Assembly (NCBI GenBank): GCA_020630975.1
Contig: JAHDID010000001.1
Coordinates: forward strand, 265,687 to 329,686
Direction of reading: 5' to 3'
Length of the DNA stretch: 64,000 nt
Origin: Verrucomicrobiota bacterium
Lineage (GTDB): Bacteria; Verrucomicrobiota; Verrucomicrobiia; Verrucomicrobiales; DEV007
In this document: piece after piece, positions 1-7,135 of the stretch
How positions within the stretch are numbered: the first letter of the stretch is position 1
Layout of the letters: every line of letters begins with the position of its first letter
Notes under the pieces: model-generated
Told to the model about the DNA's origin: nothing
The model's input: only the letters and a program-made list of their open reading frames with translations
Database searches by the model: none
Translations under genes and position numbers: made by a program

Positions 1-435
1 AATAACCGCAGCCTGTGCTTGAGGAGTCGCCGCAAAGGCAGATGTCTGCACCTCTGGAGCTGTCTGCGGCCGCGCGTGATCTGACAACGCTCTCGAAAAA
101 CCCCACTGCCCTGTCGCAGGTGCGGCAACCTGAGGTAATGACTGCGGCTGCGACTGAGCATCATCTCTAGTCGGAGCGACAGTGTGATGCCCCACCGGCT
201 GCGTTGCAGGCGCTGGGCTCATACTGGATAGAAAGGGCGATGCAGGCGGATCGACCAGCTCTGCAGCAAAGGTACCTGGGCCAGTCTCTCGCCCAACTAT
301 CTTCACATCGCATTTCGTGCAGTTCCCCTCTACTCCGAGGAACTGATATGGGAGTGCCATTGGGTGCTGACAGGTCGGACACTGTAGCTTCAAAATCTCT
401 CCACCTCTGTGGAGTTGAATCGCTTGTTGGCTCAT
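1..435 (-). CDS. zinc-ribbon protein, partial, runs off the left edge
   Basis: An open frame runs from an ATG at 435 to position 1 without a stop, giving the first 145 residues of a longer protein. Residues 19-22 and 42-45 form two CxxC knuckles (CPTC and CTKC) separated by 19 residues, a typical small zinc ribbon. After it the sequence becomes rich in Pro, Ala, Gln and Ser and is probably disordered. It lies 39 bp downstream of the 475-2136 gene on the same strand, and its tail (TSAFAATPQ) recalls the SAFVAP repeats of that neighbour, so the two probably form an operon and act together. The function is unknown; zinc binding is inferred from the cysteine pattern only. Confidence 0.7.
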   Translation of the reverse strand, partial: MSQQAIQLHRGGEILKLQCPTCQHPMALPYQFLGVEGNCTKCDVKIVGRETGPGTFAAELVDPPASPFLSSMSPAPATQPVGHHTVAPTRDDAQSQPQSLPQVAAPATGQWGFSRALSDHARPQTAPEVQTSAFAATPQAQAAVI

Positions 436-474
436 GGCTACCTAAATTTTATCTTAATCTGGGAAACACCCTAC

Positions 475-2136
475 TTAGCCAGCGTCCACTCCACCTGTGA
501 ACTTCTGCAGCAATTGCATTAGCTGCTCGACTAAGGCATCTGTCGGGATAAAGAAAGCGGCTGCACCAGCTCCCGATACCGCACCGATCAGCACAATCAA
601 AAGACAGATATCTCGATTACTGAGACGACGTCTATCGGCCTTTTCTACCGTCTGCGGCTTGGAATCTAACAGAGCCTGGACAAATTCATTTACTTCTAAT
701 TGCGCCTCGCTGACTACCTCCGCCGTGGTCGGCTCGACGGTAGCCTGCTCGAGTGGTAGCTCGGTATTCTCCACAGTTTGCTCATTGGTCTGCAGAGCGT
801 CCACATCGATACTGTCTTCCTCATCCTCTGCAGGAATGAAAGGCGATGCTACTAAAGCCTTGCTAGTCGCGACGGATGCCTCCTGCCCCTCGGCATCTGG
901 CATATCGTCAAAAGGTAATCCCAAGTAAGCCTCTGCCTCAGCAGCAGGCAGCCCCCCAAAAACCTCGCGAGTTCCTGTAGCCGAGCCGATCTCAATAACT
1001 CTTGATGAGTTAGGCTCAAACTTTTCAAACACAGGTCCAGTATCGCTAGCGGCCTGAGCTGGCAGAGTTACCGTGGCGCCCGCGTCGTTGAGCTGAAATG
1101 GCATTCCCGCTGCATCTTCCGCAGTGAGTGGCGCGGTGATATCGGCAGAAGGCGCAGAACTGAATGCTGTGACCGGTTCCGAATTTTCCTCAAGTACGAC
1201 ACCGCTAGCTGCAGAATTGATCGCACTCGACGTAAATGGACTGTCGAATTCTTTGCTATCCAGATCCGATGCCATCGGGATAGCTTGATTGAAGTGAGCC
1301 ATGCCATCATCCTCTCCCTTATTGGGAAAAGTAGCGGCATTCGAGCCACCCATCGGCAGACCAAACCCACTCGGCGCAGTCTGGCTAGGTGTAGGACTCG
1401 CTGGTGTGATAAAGGTAGCCGACTCAGTAGCAGCACTCTCGCTGACCACTGCGGCTGCAGGCTCCTCCGCAGGGGTCACAAATACACCCGGCATTTGTGG
1501 AGCGGCAGCCGTAGCTGCTGATGGCGCTACAAATGCACTAGGTGCCTCAGTTCTTCCCACGGGGGCCATGAAAGCACTCGGAACCTCTGACGCAGCAGGC
1601 AGCGACGCCGCCGCCATCGGAGCTACGAAAGCACTCGGAGCCTGGGCCCCTCCTCCGTCCGAGACTTTTTCTACAGCCGGTGCCATAAAGGCATTGGGCG
1701 CTTGGGCATCAGGCGCCGCAAAAGTGGCGGGTGCGACGACTGTCTCGATCGGAATTTTCGGCTGAGCCGATTCAAAAAACACTGCTTCAGCAACTTCCTT
1801 TTTGGATTCCACAGGTGGTGCCTGCTTAGCGGTTGCTACAGGAGAGGCCTTTTTCTTCACAGCCTGCTTTTTAGCCTTGGGCTTAGCCGACCTGACGGGT
1901 TCGACACCTATTTTACTACCCGGTTTTTTCTTTACTGGATTGACGACCAGTGCCGCACTTTGGTCAGCACTACCAGAGTCAGCAAGGGGCGACTTTCCCC
2001 TCCCCTCAGAATCTCCATCCAACTCATCAAAAAAGAAATCCTCATCCAGATCACCAAAGCCCATAGAATTGAGCATGTGACCTCGATTGGGTCCTTTGGA
2101 AGTACGAGCGGGCCTTTCAGCAGTAAGGGTAGCCAT
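475..2136 (-). CDS. low-complexity protein with C-terminal membrane anchor
   Basis: This 553-residue protein was not recognised as a known family. Residues about 20-45 carry an acidic, Phe-rich patch (MGFGDLDEDFFFDELDGD). A Lys/Pro-rich stretch follows (about 70-115), then a Pro/Ala-rich region (about 140-260) with repeated motifs of the type APSAFVAP or PSAFMAP. Near the C-terminus, after a basic RRRLSNRD stretch, there is one hydrophobic segment (ICLLIVLIGAVSGAGAAAFF) followed by a short amphipathic tail, which suggests a tail-anchored membrane protein with a long cytoplasmic disordered part. It sits between the zinc-ribbon gene and the 2227-2898 gene on the same strand. The N-terminal acidic patch resembles that of the upstream gene, so they may be paralogues. 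Confidence 0.75.
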   Translation of the reverse strand: MATLTAERPARTSKGPNRGHMLNSMGFGDLDEDFFFDELDGDSEGRGKSPLADSGSADQSAALVVNPVKKKPGSKIGVEPVRSAKPKAKKQAVKKKASPVATAKQAPPVESKKEVAEAVFFESAQPKIPIETVVAPATFAAPDAQAPNAFMAPAVEKVSDGGGAQAPSAFVAPMAAASLPAASEVPSAFMAPVGRTEAPSAFVAPSAATAAAPQMPGVFVTPAEEPAAAVVSESAATESATFITPASPTPSQTAPSGFGLPMGGSNAATFPNKGEDDGMAHFNQAIPMASDLDSKEFDSPFTSSAINSAASGVVLEENSEPVTAFSSAPSADITAPLTAEDAAGMPFQLNDAGATVTLPAQAASDTGPVFEKFEPNSSRVIEIGSATGTREVFGGLPAAEAEAYLGLPFDDMPDAEGQEASVATSKALVASPFIPAEDEEDSIDVDALQTNEQTVENTELPLEQATVEPTTAEVVSEAQLEVNEFVQALLDSKPQTVEKADRRRLSNRDICLLIVLIGAVSGAGAAAFFIPTDALVEQLMQLLQKFTGGVDAG

Positions 2137-2226
2137 AGTTACAATAATTATGCAAAACTACCTCTTTTTAAAATTATTTCAAAATTTATCTAACTTTTAT
2201 TAATATTTTATTTTCATTAACTTATT

Positions 2227-2898
2227 CTAGTTAATCTCCAGACAGCTGCCCATTTCGACAGGCGCTTGCCGGAGACTCTCTCCAACGGACCTAGAGGGCA
2301 CCCGTCCAGACGCCCCTGCTCGATCCGGCAAAATCGAGACCCCGCTCTCTGCCTTATTAATAGCGGGGGATAGAAATAGAGGAGCCTGTTCCAAAACATC
2401 CCCACCTCTTCGAAATGGCAGGGGAGCTCGCTTCCGCGAGTCATGAGGCGACGTGCGAAAGAACATAATCATCTGGGGAGCAGGCATGGCCGCTGCCAGC
2501 GAACAGTGAAGCCGGGGCGCACAAGGCAGCAGCGACCTACGTTTTTTCGCTTTGGGTTGTGGCTTGCTGTTGCGCATCTGCTCCCTAACAGCCCTCAAAC
2601 TGCCGTCAGAAACAGAGTAGAACACCTTCGCTGGGCGACTATTTTCAGTTTTTTCGCAATATTTCACTCCAACAGGGTCTACTCCCAGTCGTCCCATATC
2701 TGGCTGCAGACAATGAAAGTGGCTACCGTATACTGTCTCGACCTGCGACTCTTTGCCTTTCAGCGTAGACGGAACAAATCTCAAATCTTCTGAAAATGAA
2801 TCTTCATCAAAACCATCCAATCCTAGGCAACCAGCTAAATTGTCCCTATGCTGGGCTTGAGAAATGCGAGCGGGATGGGGAACACTTTGATAGGACAT
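2227..2898 (-). CDS. hypothetical protein, N-terminal paralogue of the next gene
   Basis: This 223-residue protein belongs to no family I recognise. Its first 120 residues match the downstream 475-2136 protein in order: PAR near residue 9, the acidic patch LGLDGFDEDSFSEDL (about 25-39), GVDPVGVK, and a PKAKK basic motif. The second half has no counterpart and there is no transmembrane segment, so it may be a shortened or diverging copy. It is the first of three minus-strand genes, 90 bp before the next. The AT-rich gap to the divergent 3001 gene probably carries promoters for both. The reading frame is intact, but the unusual Cys/His content of the middle part leaves open that it is decaying. 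Confidence 0.55.
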   Translation of the reverse strand: MSYQSVPHPARISQAQHRDNLAGCLGLDGFDEDSFSEDLRFVPSTLKGKESQVETVYGSHFHCLQPDMGRLGVDPVGVKYCEKTENSRPAKVFYSVSDGSLRAVREQMRNSKPQPKAKKRRSLLPCAPRLHCSLAAAMPAPQMIMFFRTSPHDSRKRAPLPFRRGGDVLEQAPLFLSPAINKAESGVSILPDRAGASGRVPSRSVGESLRQAPVEMGSCLEIN

Positions 2899-3000
2899 GA
2901 TCAGTCTGCAGCAGACCTCATAGTAATGACTTTTATAAATAACACAATAGCTTAATGTTAAGCTGACCTAACTTCTAACTTTTCTTAATCAAATTCCACT

Positions 3001-3846
3001 ATGCCTCGCATTATCTTAGTTTGTCTCATCGCAGTGGTCGGACTGGCCGTCTGGAGCTGCACATCTGTCGAAACCAACGCCTCTGGTAACTCGCCACAAG
3101 CAGCAACCGCCGGCAGCCCTGCTCGTATCTCACTATCCGATGCCGATCGCGCTGCCATCGGGCAAAAAATCTGGCAGAATGAATGTGCTGGCAAGGTCGA
3201 AGGCCTGACCAGCTGGAACCAGGGCGAAGACTTTCCCTCCCTCGGGATCGGGCACTTCATCTGGTATGTGAAAGGCCGCCCTGGCCCATTTGACGAAAGC
3301 TTCCCCACGATGATCCGCCATCTCCAGGCTCGTGGCCACCAGCCACCAGCTGTAGCCCTGTCCGATGGCAGCCCATGGACGACACGCAGTGGTTTTCTAG
3401 CCGCCCAGCAGTCGCCACAGATGAAGGAACTGCGCCAGTTCCTCGCCAAAACGGTGAGTGATCAGACAGGATTCATCATCATTCGCCTAGAGAAATCTCT
3501 GAGCAAAATGAAAGCAGCAACGGCAAACCCAGCCGACCAACAGCGCCTAGAAAAGAACTTCTACCACGTAGCCAATAGCCGCGCAGGGATGTATGCCCTG
3601 ATCGACTACGTCAACTTCAAGGGCGAAGGCACCAAAGCCACCGAGCGCTATAAAGGACAAGGCTGGGGCCTGCGCGATGTCCTGCTAGATATGCAGGCTA
3701 GTGATGGCGCAGCCAACTATCAATTCGCCGAAGCCGCCAAGCGTACCCTGACACGCCGCGTGAAAAACTCGCCTCCTGAGAGGAATGAAGCTCGCTGGCT
3801 AAAAGGCTGGTCTAACCGCTGCGACAGCTACAAAAAAGGCATCTAA
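3001..3846 (+). CDS. lysozyme-like lipoprotein
   Basis: This 281-residue protein starts with a short lipoprotein signal (AVVGLAVWSC, probable lipidated Cys20), so it should sit in the periplasm or on a membrane. The core motif ECAGKVEGLTSWNQGEDFPS is followed directly by LGIGHFIWY. This recalls the catalytic-Glu and TIGIGH region of T4-type lysozymes (GH24), which suggests a muramidase-like fold; that is inference from a short motif. The rest is mostly helical, with the motif VANSRAGMYALIDYVNFKGEG near residues 193-213. It is transcribed away from the 2227-2898 gene and precedes ndk by 45 bp. Activity is uncertain. Confidence 0.75.
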   Translation: MPRIILVCLIAVVGLAVWSCTSVETNASGNSPQAATAGSPARISLSDADRAAIGQKIWQNECAGKVEGLTSWNQGEDFPSLGIGHFIWYVKGRPGPFDESFPTMIRHLQARGHQPPAVALSDGSPWTTRSGFLAAQQSPQMKELRQFLAKTVSDQTGFIIIRLEKSLSKMKAATANPADQQRLEKNFYHVANSRAGMYALIDYVNFKGEGTKATERYKGQGWGLRDVLLDMQASDGAANYQFAEAAKRTLTRRVKNSPPERNEARWLKGWSNRCDSYKKGI

Positions 3847-3861
3847 AAAGCGCTTTCAATC

Positions 3862-3876
3862 AGGCGGTATCCGCCT
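3862..3876. repeat. perfect hairpin upstream of ndk
   Basis: AGGCGG TAT CCGCCT is a perfect 6-bp stem with a 3-base loop in the 45-bp gap between the lipoprotein stop and the ndk start. There is no following T-run, so it is not a classical terminator. It may be a transcript-processing or attenuating hairpin, or chance. Confidence 0.4.
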
Positions 3877-3891
3877 ACAAGTACGCGCATT

Positions 3892-4317
3892 ATGTCTACA
3901 GAACGTTCTCTAATCCTACTCAAACCCGACACGGTGAAGAAGAAGAATTGCGGCGAAGTGATCAAGCGCTTCGAGGCAGCAGGCTTCGACATCCGTGGGT
4001 GCAAGATGATGTCGCTCAGCGACGAGATCCTCGCAGAGCACTACAGCCACGTCGCAGACAAGCCTTTCTTCCCTGAGATCCAGGCTTTCATGCAGTCCAG
4101 CCCAGTCATCGCTATGGTGCTCGAGGGCGAGGGCGCTATCGCCAAAGTGCGCGACATGCTTGGGCCCACCAACTCTCAAGAAGCTCCTGAAGGGACTCTC
4201 CGCGGTGACATGGGCGAAAACATGATGATCAATGTCTGCCACGCCTCCGACTCTCCTGAGAATGGTGAGATCGAGGTCGCTCGTTTCTTCGACGAGGCAG
4301 AGATCTTCGCTTACTAA
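3892..4317 (+). CDS. ndk: nucleoside diphosphate kinase
   Basis: This 141-residue protein transfers the gamma-phosphate of ATP to nucleoside diphosphates through a phosphohistidine, balancing cytoplasmic NTP and dNTP pools. Length and sequence fit the family throughout: the N-terminal ERSLILLKPDTV strand with the nucleotide-site Lys, the GPTNSQEAPEGTLRGD loop, and the active-site motif NVCHASDS with His117. It is followed by a strong intrinsic terminator. It is separated from the upstream lipoprotein gene by 45 bp containing a hairpin and could be transcribed alone. Assignment is secure. Confidence 0.97.
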   Translation: MSTERSLILLKPDTVKKKNCGEVIKRFEAAGFDIRGCKMMSLSDEILAEHYSHVADKPFFPEIQAFMQSSPVIAMVLEGEGAIAKVRDMLGPTNSQEAPEGTLRGDMGENMMINVCHASDSPENGEIEVARFFDEAEIFAY

Positions 4318-4342
4318 GCGGTACCAAAAACCTTTAAAAATC

Positions 4343-4379
4343 AAAGCGCGGGCAGGTAAATCTGCCTCGCGCTTTTTTT
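4343..4379 (+). terminator. intrinsic terminator of ndk
   Basis: AAAGCGCG GGCAG, loop GTAAAT, CTGCC TCGCGCTTT forms a GC-rich stem and is followed by a run of seven T residues. It lies 26 bp after the ndk stop, between ndk and the convergent ATP-grasp gene. Confidence 0.9.
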
Positions 4380-4417
4380 ATATCCGTTCGGTCAGCTAGT
4401 GAAGCAAAGGTTGCGGT

Positions 4418-5545
4418 TTACCTAGCCGCTTTGCTGATTATCCAACCCATAGGCATATCGCCTTCAGTCTGGATTGGCTCATCAGACACGCTACTGTAGC
4501 GCTCCCAGTTCAGATCCTTGTAGCAAGGCCCCGAATACGCTTCCGGTGTCTTGATATCATCGTGATGGCCATTCCATTCCATAATCTGCACGTTGTTATC
4601 ACTATCCAGCACGACATCCCAGCCGATCACTCGGGCTTGAGGATAGGAGAGGTGAGTGTCGATAAGAGCTTGCGTTAGTTTACCAATCTCGGGAATAACT
4701 AGGCCTTTAAACGCGACCTGCGTGTCGGGGTGACAGGGAGTCGAAATCCAATTAGCATAGCCCACATCAGCTAGCTTGCCGCTCGGTAGATCCACTTCGA
4801 CTTTGATCGACGAACTTTGCACCACATGTGTCTCGTCAATACGAGCCATCTTCAGATAGCTAGATCTAGCCGTACAGTTCCCTGCATCATCGATGATGGT
4901 CAAGATCCTGAGGGTCGACACCGAATTGGGGGTGAACTGATCGAAAAAGGGGTGCTGTTTGATGAAGTTCTGAAAAACCCCATTGCCCATCGTGCGAATC
5001 GAGCGCGCATCAAATGACTCCTTGGTGAGGATGACCACTGACTTCCCTCGCAAAGAATTGTCTCTTTTGAATACCACTTTATCATGATGGGTGAACAACA
5101 TCTCGGCGACATCCTCCTCGGCCACCACCTCCCCCCCTCTCGAAAGAAACAATCCACTGGTGTAGTACCCAATATCGGGAAACAGATCACTAGAAAACAA
5201 CGTGCTGGAAATCCCCCCCAGTAGCGATATCTCACCATACTGCCCTTTCACCTGAGGCACGACTTTCAGCCCGTAGAAATTATCTGGTATCCAGCCTTCC
5301 ACAAAACGCTTCTGAAACGTGGCATAGACTTTCAGCCATGGAGCATATCTAGCACTACCGAGCACATCGTGCGCATAGGTGACGCACTCTTTCAGCAATT
5401 TAGGGTCGGCCTTACCGCGATCCTTCTCGATCTGTGCCAGCACACCATTGGCATACCGTCGGGATACCCAATCACAGCGATAACAATCGCGAAAGACACG
5501 CTCCGCACCCACCAGATTCTCTTTCAACTTGGACAACACTCTCAT
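4418..5545 (-). CDS. sugar-transfer-associated ATP-grasp protein
   Basis: This 375-residue protein matches the ATP-grasp family often found in polysaccharide and cell-surface gene clusters (ATPgrasp_ST type). Visible features are a glycine-rich nucleotide-contact segment (VVFKRDNSLRGKSVVIL, about 152-168), a STLRILTIIDD strand in the ligase core, and a C-terminal metal-binding motif VIGWDVVLDSDNNVQIMEWN (about 306-325), in which Asp, Glu and Asn probably hold Mg2+. Such enzymes couple ATP hydrolysis to formation of an amide-like bond, but the substrate of this one is unknown. It is a single gene, convergent with ndk, and its start faces a 263-bp intergenic region containing a doublet repeat element. 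Confidence 0.8.
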   Translation of the reverse strand: MRVLSKLKENLVGAERVFRDCYRCDWVSRRYANGVLAQIEKDRGKADPKLLKECVTYAHDVLGSARYAPWLKVYATFQKRFVEGWIPDNFYGLKVVPQVKGQYGEISLLGGISSTLFSSDLFPDIGYYTSGLFLSRGGEVVAEEDVAEMLFTHHDKVVFKRDNSLRGKSVVILTKESFDARSIRTMGNGVFQNFIKQHPFFDQFTPNSVSTLRILTIIDDAGNCTARSSYLKMARIDETHVVQSSSIKVEVDLPSGKLADVGYANWISTPCHPDTQVAFKGLVIPEIGKLTQALIDTHLSYPQARVIGWDVVLDSDNNVQIMEWNGHHDDIKTPEAYSGPCYKDLNWERYSSVSDEPIQTEGDMPMGWIISKAAR

Positions 5546-5746
5546 AGATAGATCTTTTCCAATAGAGACGTGAGCTAAGCTTTGGAAATTACAAAAATTT
5601 CAATTAAATGCAAAAAATTTCAATAATGACCGCCGTATTCGATAAAATACGCACCAATCAAGACACGCAGTATTTAGAAATCTCTATTTCAGCCTGCCCG
5701 TAATAAATGGCTCCCGTAATTTATTATAAGAAGCTCTAGGTGTGTC

Positions 5747-5785
5747 CCGTACCCTATTTCATCTGGACTGTACCCTATTGAAACA
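5747..5785 (-). repeat. 21-bp-spaced doublet element, copy a
   Basis: Two direct copies of GTACCCTATT begin at 5749 and 5770, exactly 21 bp apart; read on the minus strand they are AATAGGGTAC. Four further copies of this doublet occur in the window. This one lies between two divergent genes, 24 bp before the 5809 gene. The rest of the 5546-5808 gap is AT-rich and shows nothing else recognisable. Confidence 0.85.
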
Positions 5786-5808
5786 CGAGATTTTCCGGGC
5801 CCATACCC

Positions 5809-7026
5809 ATGACAGCCTCCCCAGCAGAGCCACCTTTTTCAGACTCCGACATCGAACAGAAGTCATCTGAGCAGCAAGTGCTGAACCATTCAGCACTACG
5901 CTACGCGCGTGAAGAGGCGCTTCACACCCAACTGAGCACGGCATCCTTTACCCAGAGCGAGTCTCGGTCCCATAGCCCGATCGGCGGTTATCTGGAGGTA
6001 GGCCAGCTCGGCTCACTACCATCGATCATCGATACGATCAGGGAAAACCTTGGCACCGACAGAGCCATACGCCTCTATCTAGCTCCCGCAGCACAGGCCT
6101 CGGCTCGAGCACTGCCGAGCCACAAGTCCGATATCGCGATCCTCGTCAGCCAACATTTTTTCGACGACCTATCGGACACAGAGAGGGCATTTATCATCGG
6201 CCGCGAGTGCGGCCGTGTACTCAATGCCCACTACCTAGTCCCAGCAGAAGATCTCTTATCTGGTGCCCGCAATCGCCTCGATCCACAGACCTATCTCGAT
6301 GTCTGGCGCTGGGCGCTATGTAGCGAGGTCAGCAGCGATCTCTATGGCTTCATCGCCTCCGGTGGTGATACCAAATCGGCACAGACCGGCCTAGTCCGAA
6401 CGAACACAGGCGTCCTCGACGAAGCTCGGATCGCTTCCCTGCTGGACTTTCTCGGTAGTGCCGACTCTGGCGCCAGCCAGCCGCTGCTAGGGCTACGCAT
6501 CGATCTGCTCCAAAAATACGCCTCTCTCGACATGCTCAATAGCTATGGAGAGCCAGTATCCCAAGAAGAACTAGAGCGCCATCAGGCTGAGATCTCTGAC
6601 ACCATCGATGCCGCTATCGACGCTCGCTATGGCATGTGCTTCGAACAACCCTCCACCGAACAAGGCACGGTACTTTTCTACCTCGGCACCGCAGCAGCGA
6701 TCGCTCGGGGCAAACTAGACGAAGCTCAGGTGGTAGCGCTCAATGAGTGCCTCTGCCCTCATATGGATGGCAGTTCATTCTTTCAGGCTCTGCAGAAAGC
6801 CGGTGCCTCTCGCAAGGTATCATCTATGGCGGGAGAACTGATCGATCGAGCTATCAAAGAAGCTCAAGAGAAAAGCTACACCAGCCAGCAGGCGATGAAT
6901 GCGCTTCAGCTAGTCCTCATATCCGCATCGGCAAATGCGTTCCCAGACACGGAGGAATTCGATGTCCTCCAGCCTTTCGCTGAAGCTTTCGACCTCGCTG
7001 TGACCAGCCTCTCACTACAAGTTTAG
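5809..7026 (+). CDS. M48-like protein lacking the zinc motif
   Basis: This 405-residue protein resembles cytoplasmic M48-family (HtpX/Oma1-type) metallopeptidases. The segment DDLSDTERAFIIGRECGRVL (about 119-138) aligns with the usual ELRFVLGHELGH helix, but the HExxH motif reads RECGR, so both zinc-binding His are gone. Further on, CSEVSSDLYGFIAS (about 171-184) corresponds to the E-x-SADRAGLLA motif that supplies the third ligand. The C-terminal half (about 270-405) is helical and looks like a tellurite-resistance TerB-type fold at most; I do not assign it. There is no signal peptide. It is probably a non-catalytic relative. It is transcribed toward pyruvate carboxylase, 109 bp away. Confidence 0.7.
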   Translation: MTASPAEPPFSDSDIEQKSSEQQVLNHSALRYAREEALHTQLSTASFTQSESRSHSPIGGYLEVGQLGSLPSIIDTIRENLGTDRAIRLYLAPAAQASARALPSHKSDIAILVSQHFFDDLSDTERAFIIGRECGRVLNAHYLVPAEDLLSGARNRLDPQTYLDVWRWALCSEVSSDLYGFIASGGDTKSAQTGLVRTNTGVLDEARIASLLDFLGSADSGASQPLLGLRIDLLQKYASLDMLNSYGEPVSQEELERHQAEISDTIDAAIDARYGMCFEQPSTEQGTVLFYLGTAAAIARGKLDEAQVVALNECLCPHMDGSSFFQALQKAGASRKVSSMAGELIDRAIKEAQEKSYTSQQAMNALQLVLISASANAFPDTEEFDVLQPFAEAFDLAVTSLSLQV

Positions 7027-7135
7027 CATTTTGTATCGAATTCAGCAGGGGGCTATGCAAATTTGGGCACGCATCCCCTGATATTCAAGAAATTCGGCTT
7101 TTCCCTGAAGCCAGCTTGATTATACTTCTGGCACT

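Noticed and set aside
2443-2793. 116-codon plus-strand frame opposite the 2227-2898 gene
   Set aside because: No signal of a real protein; the minus-strand frame matches the paralogous neighbour.
3892-4317. HASDS instead of HGSDS in the ndk active site as an unusual change
   Set aside because: As I recall, Ala at this place occurs in other bacterial NDKs; the catalytic His and Ser are kept.
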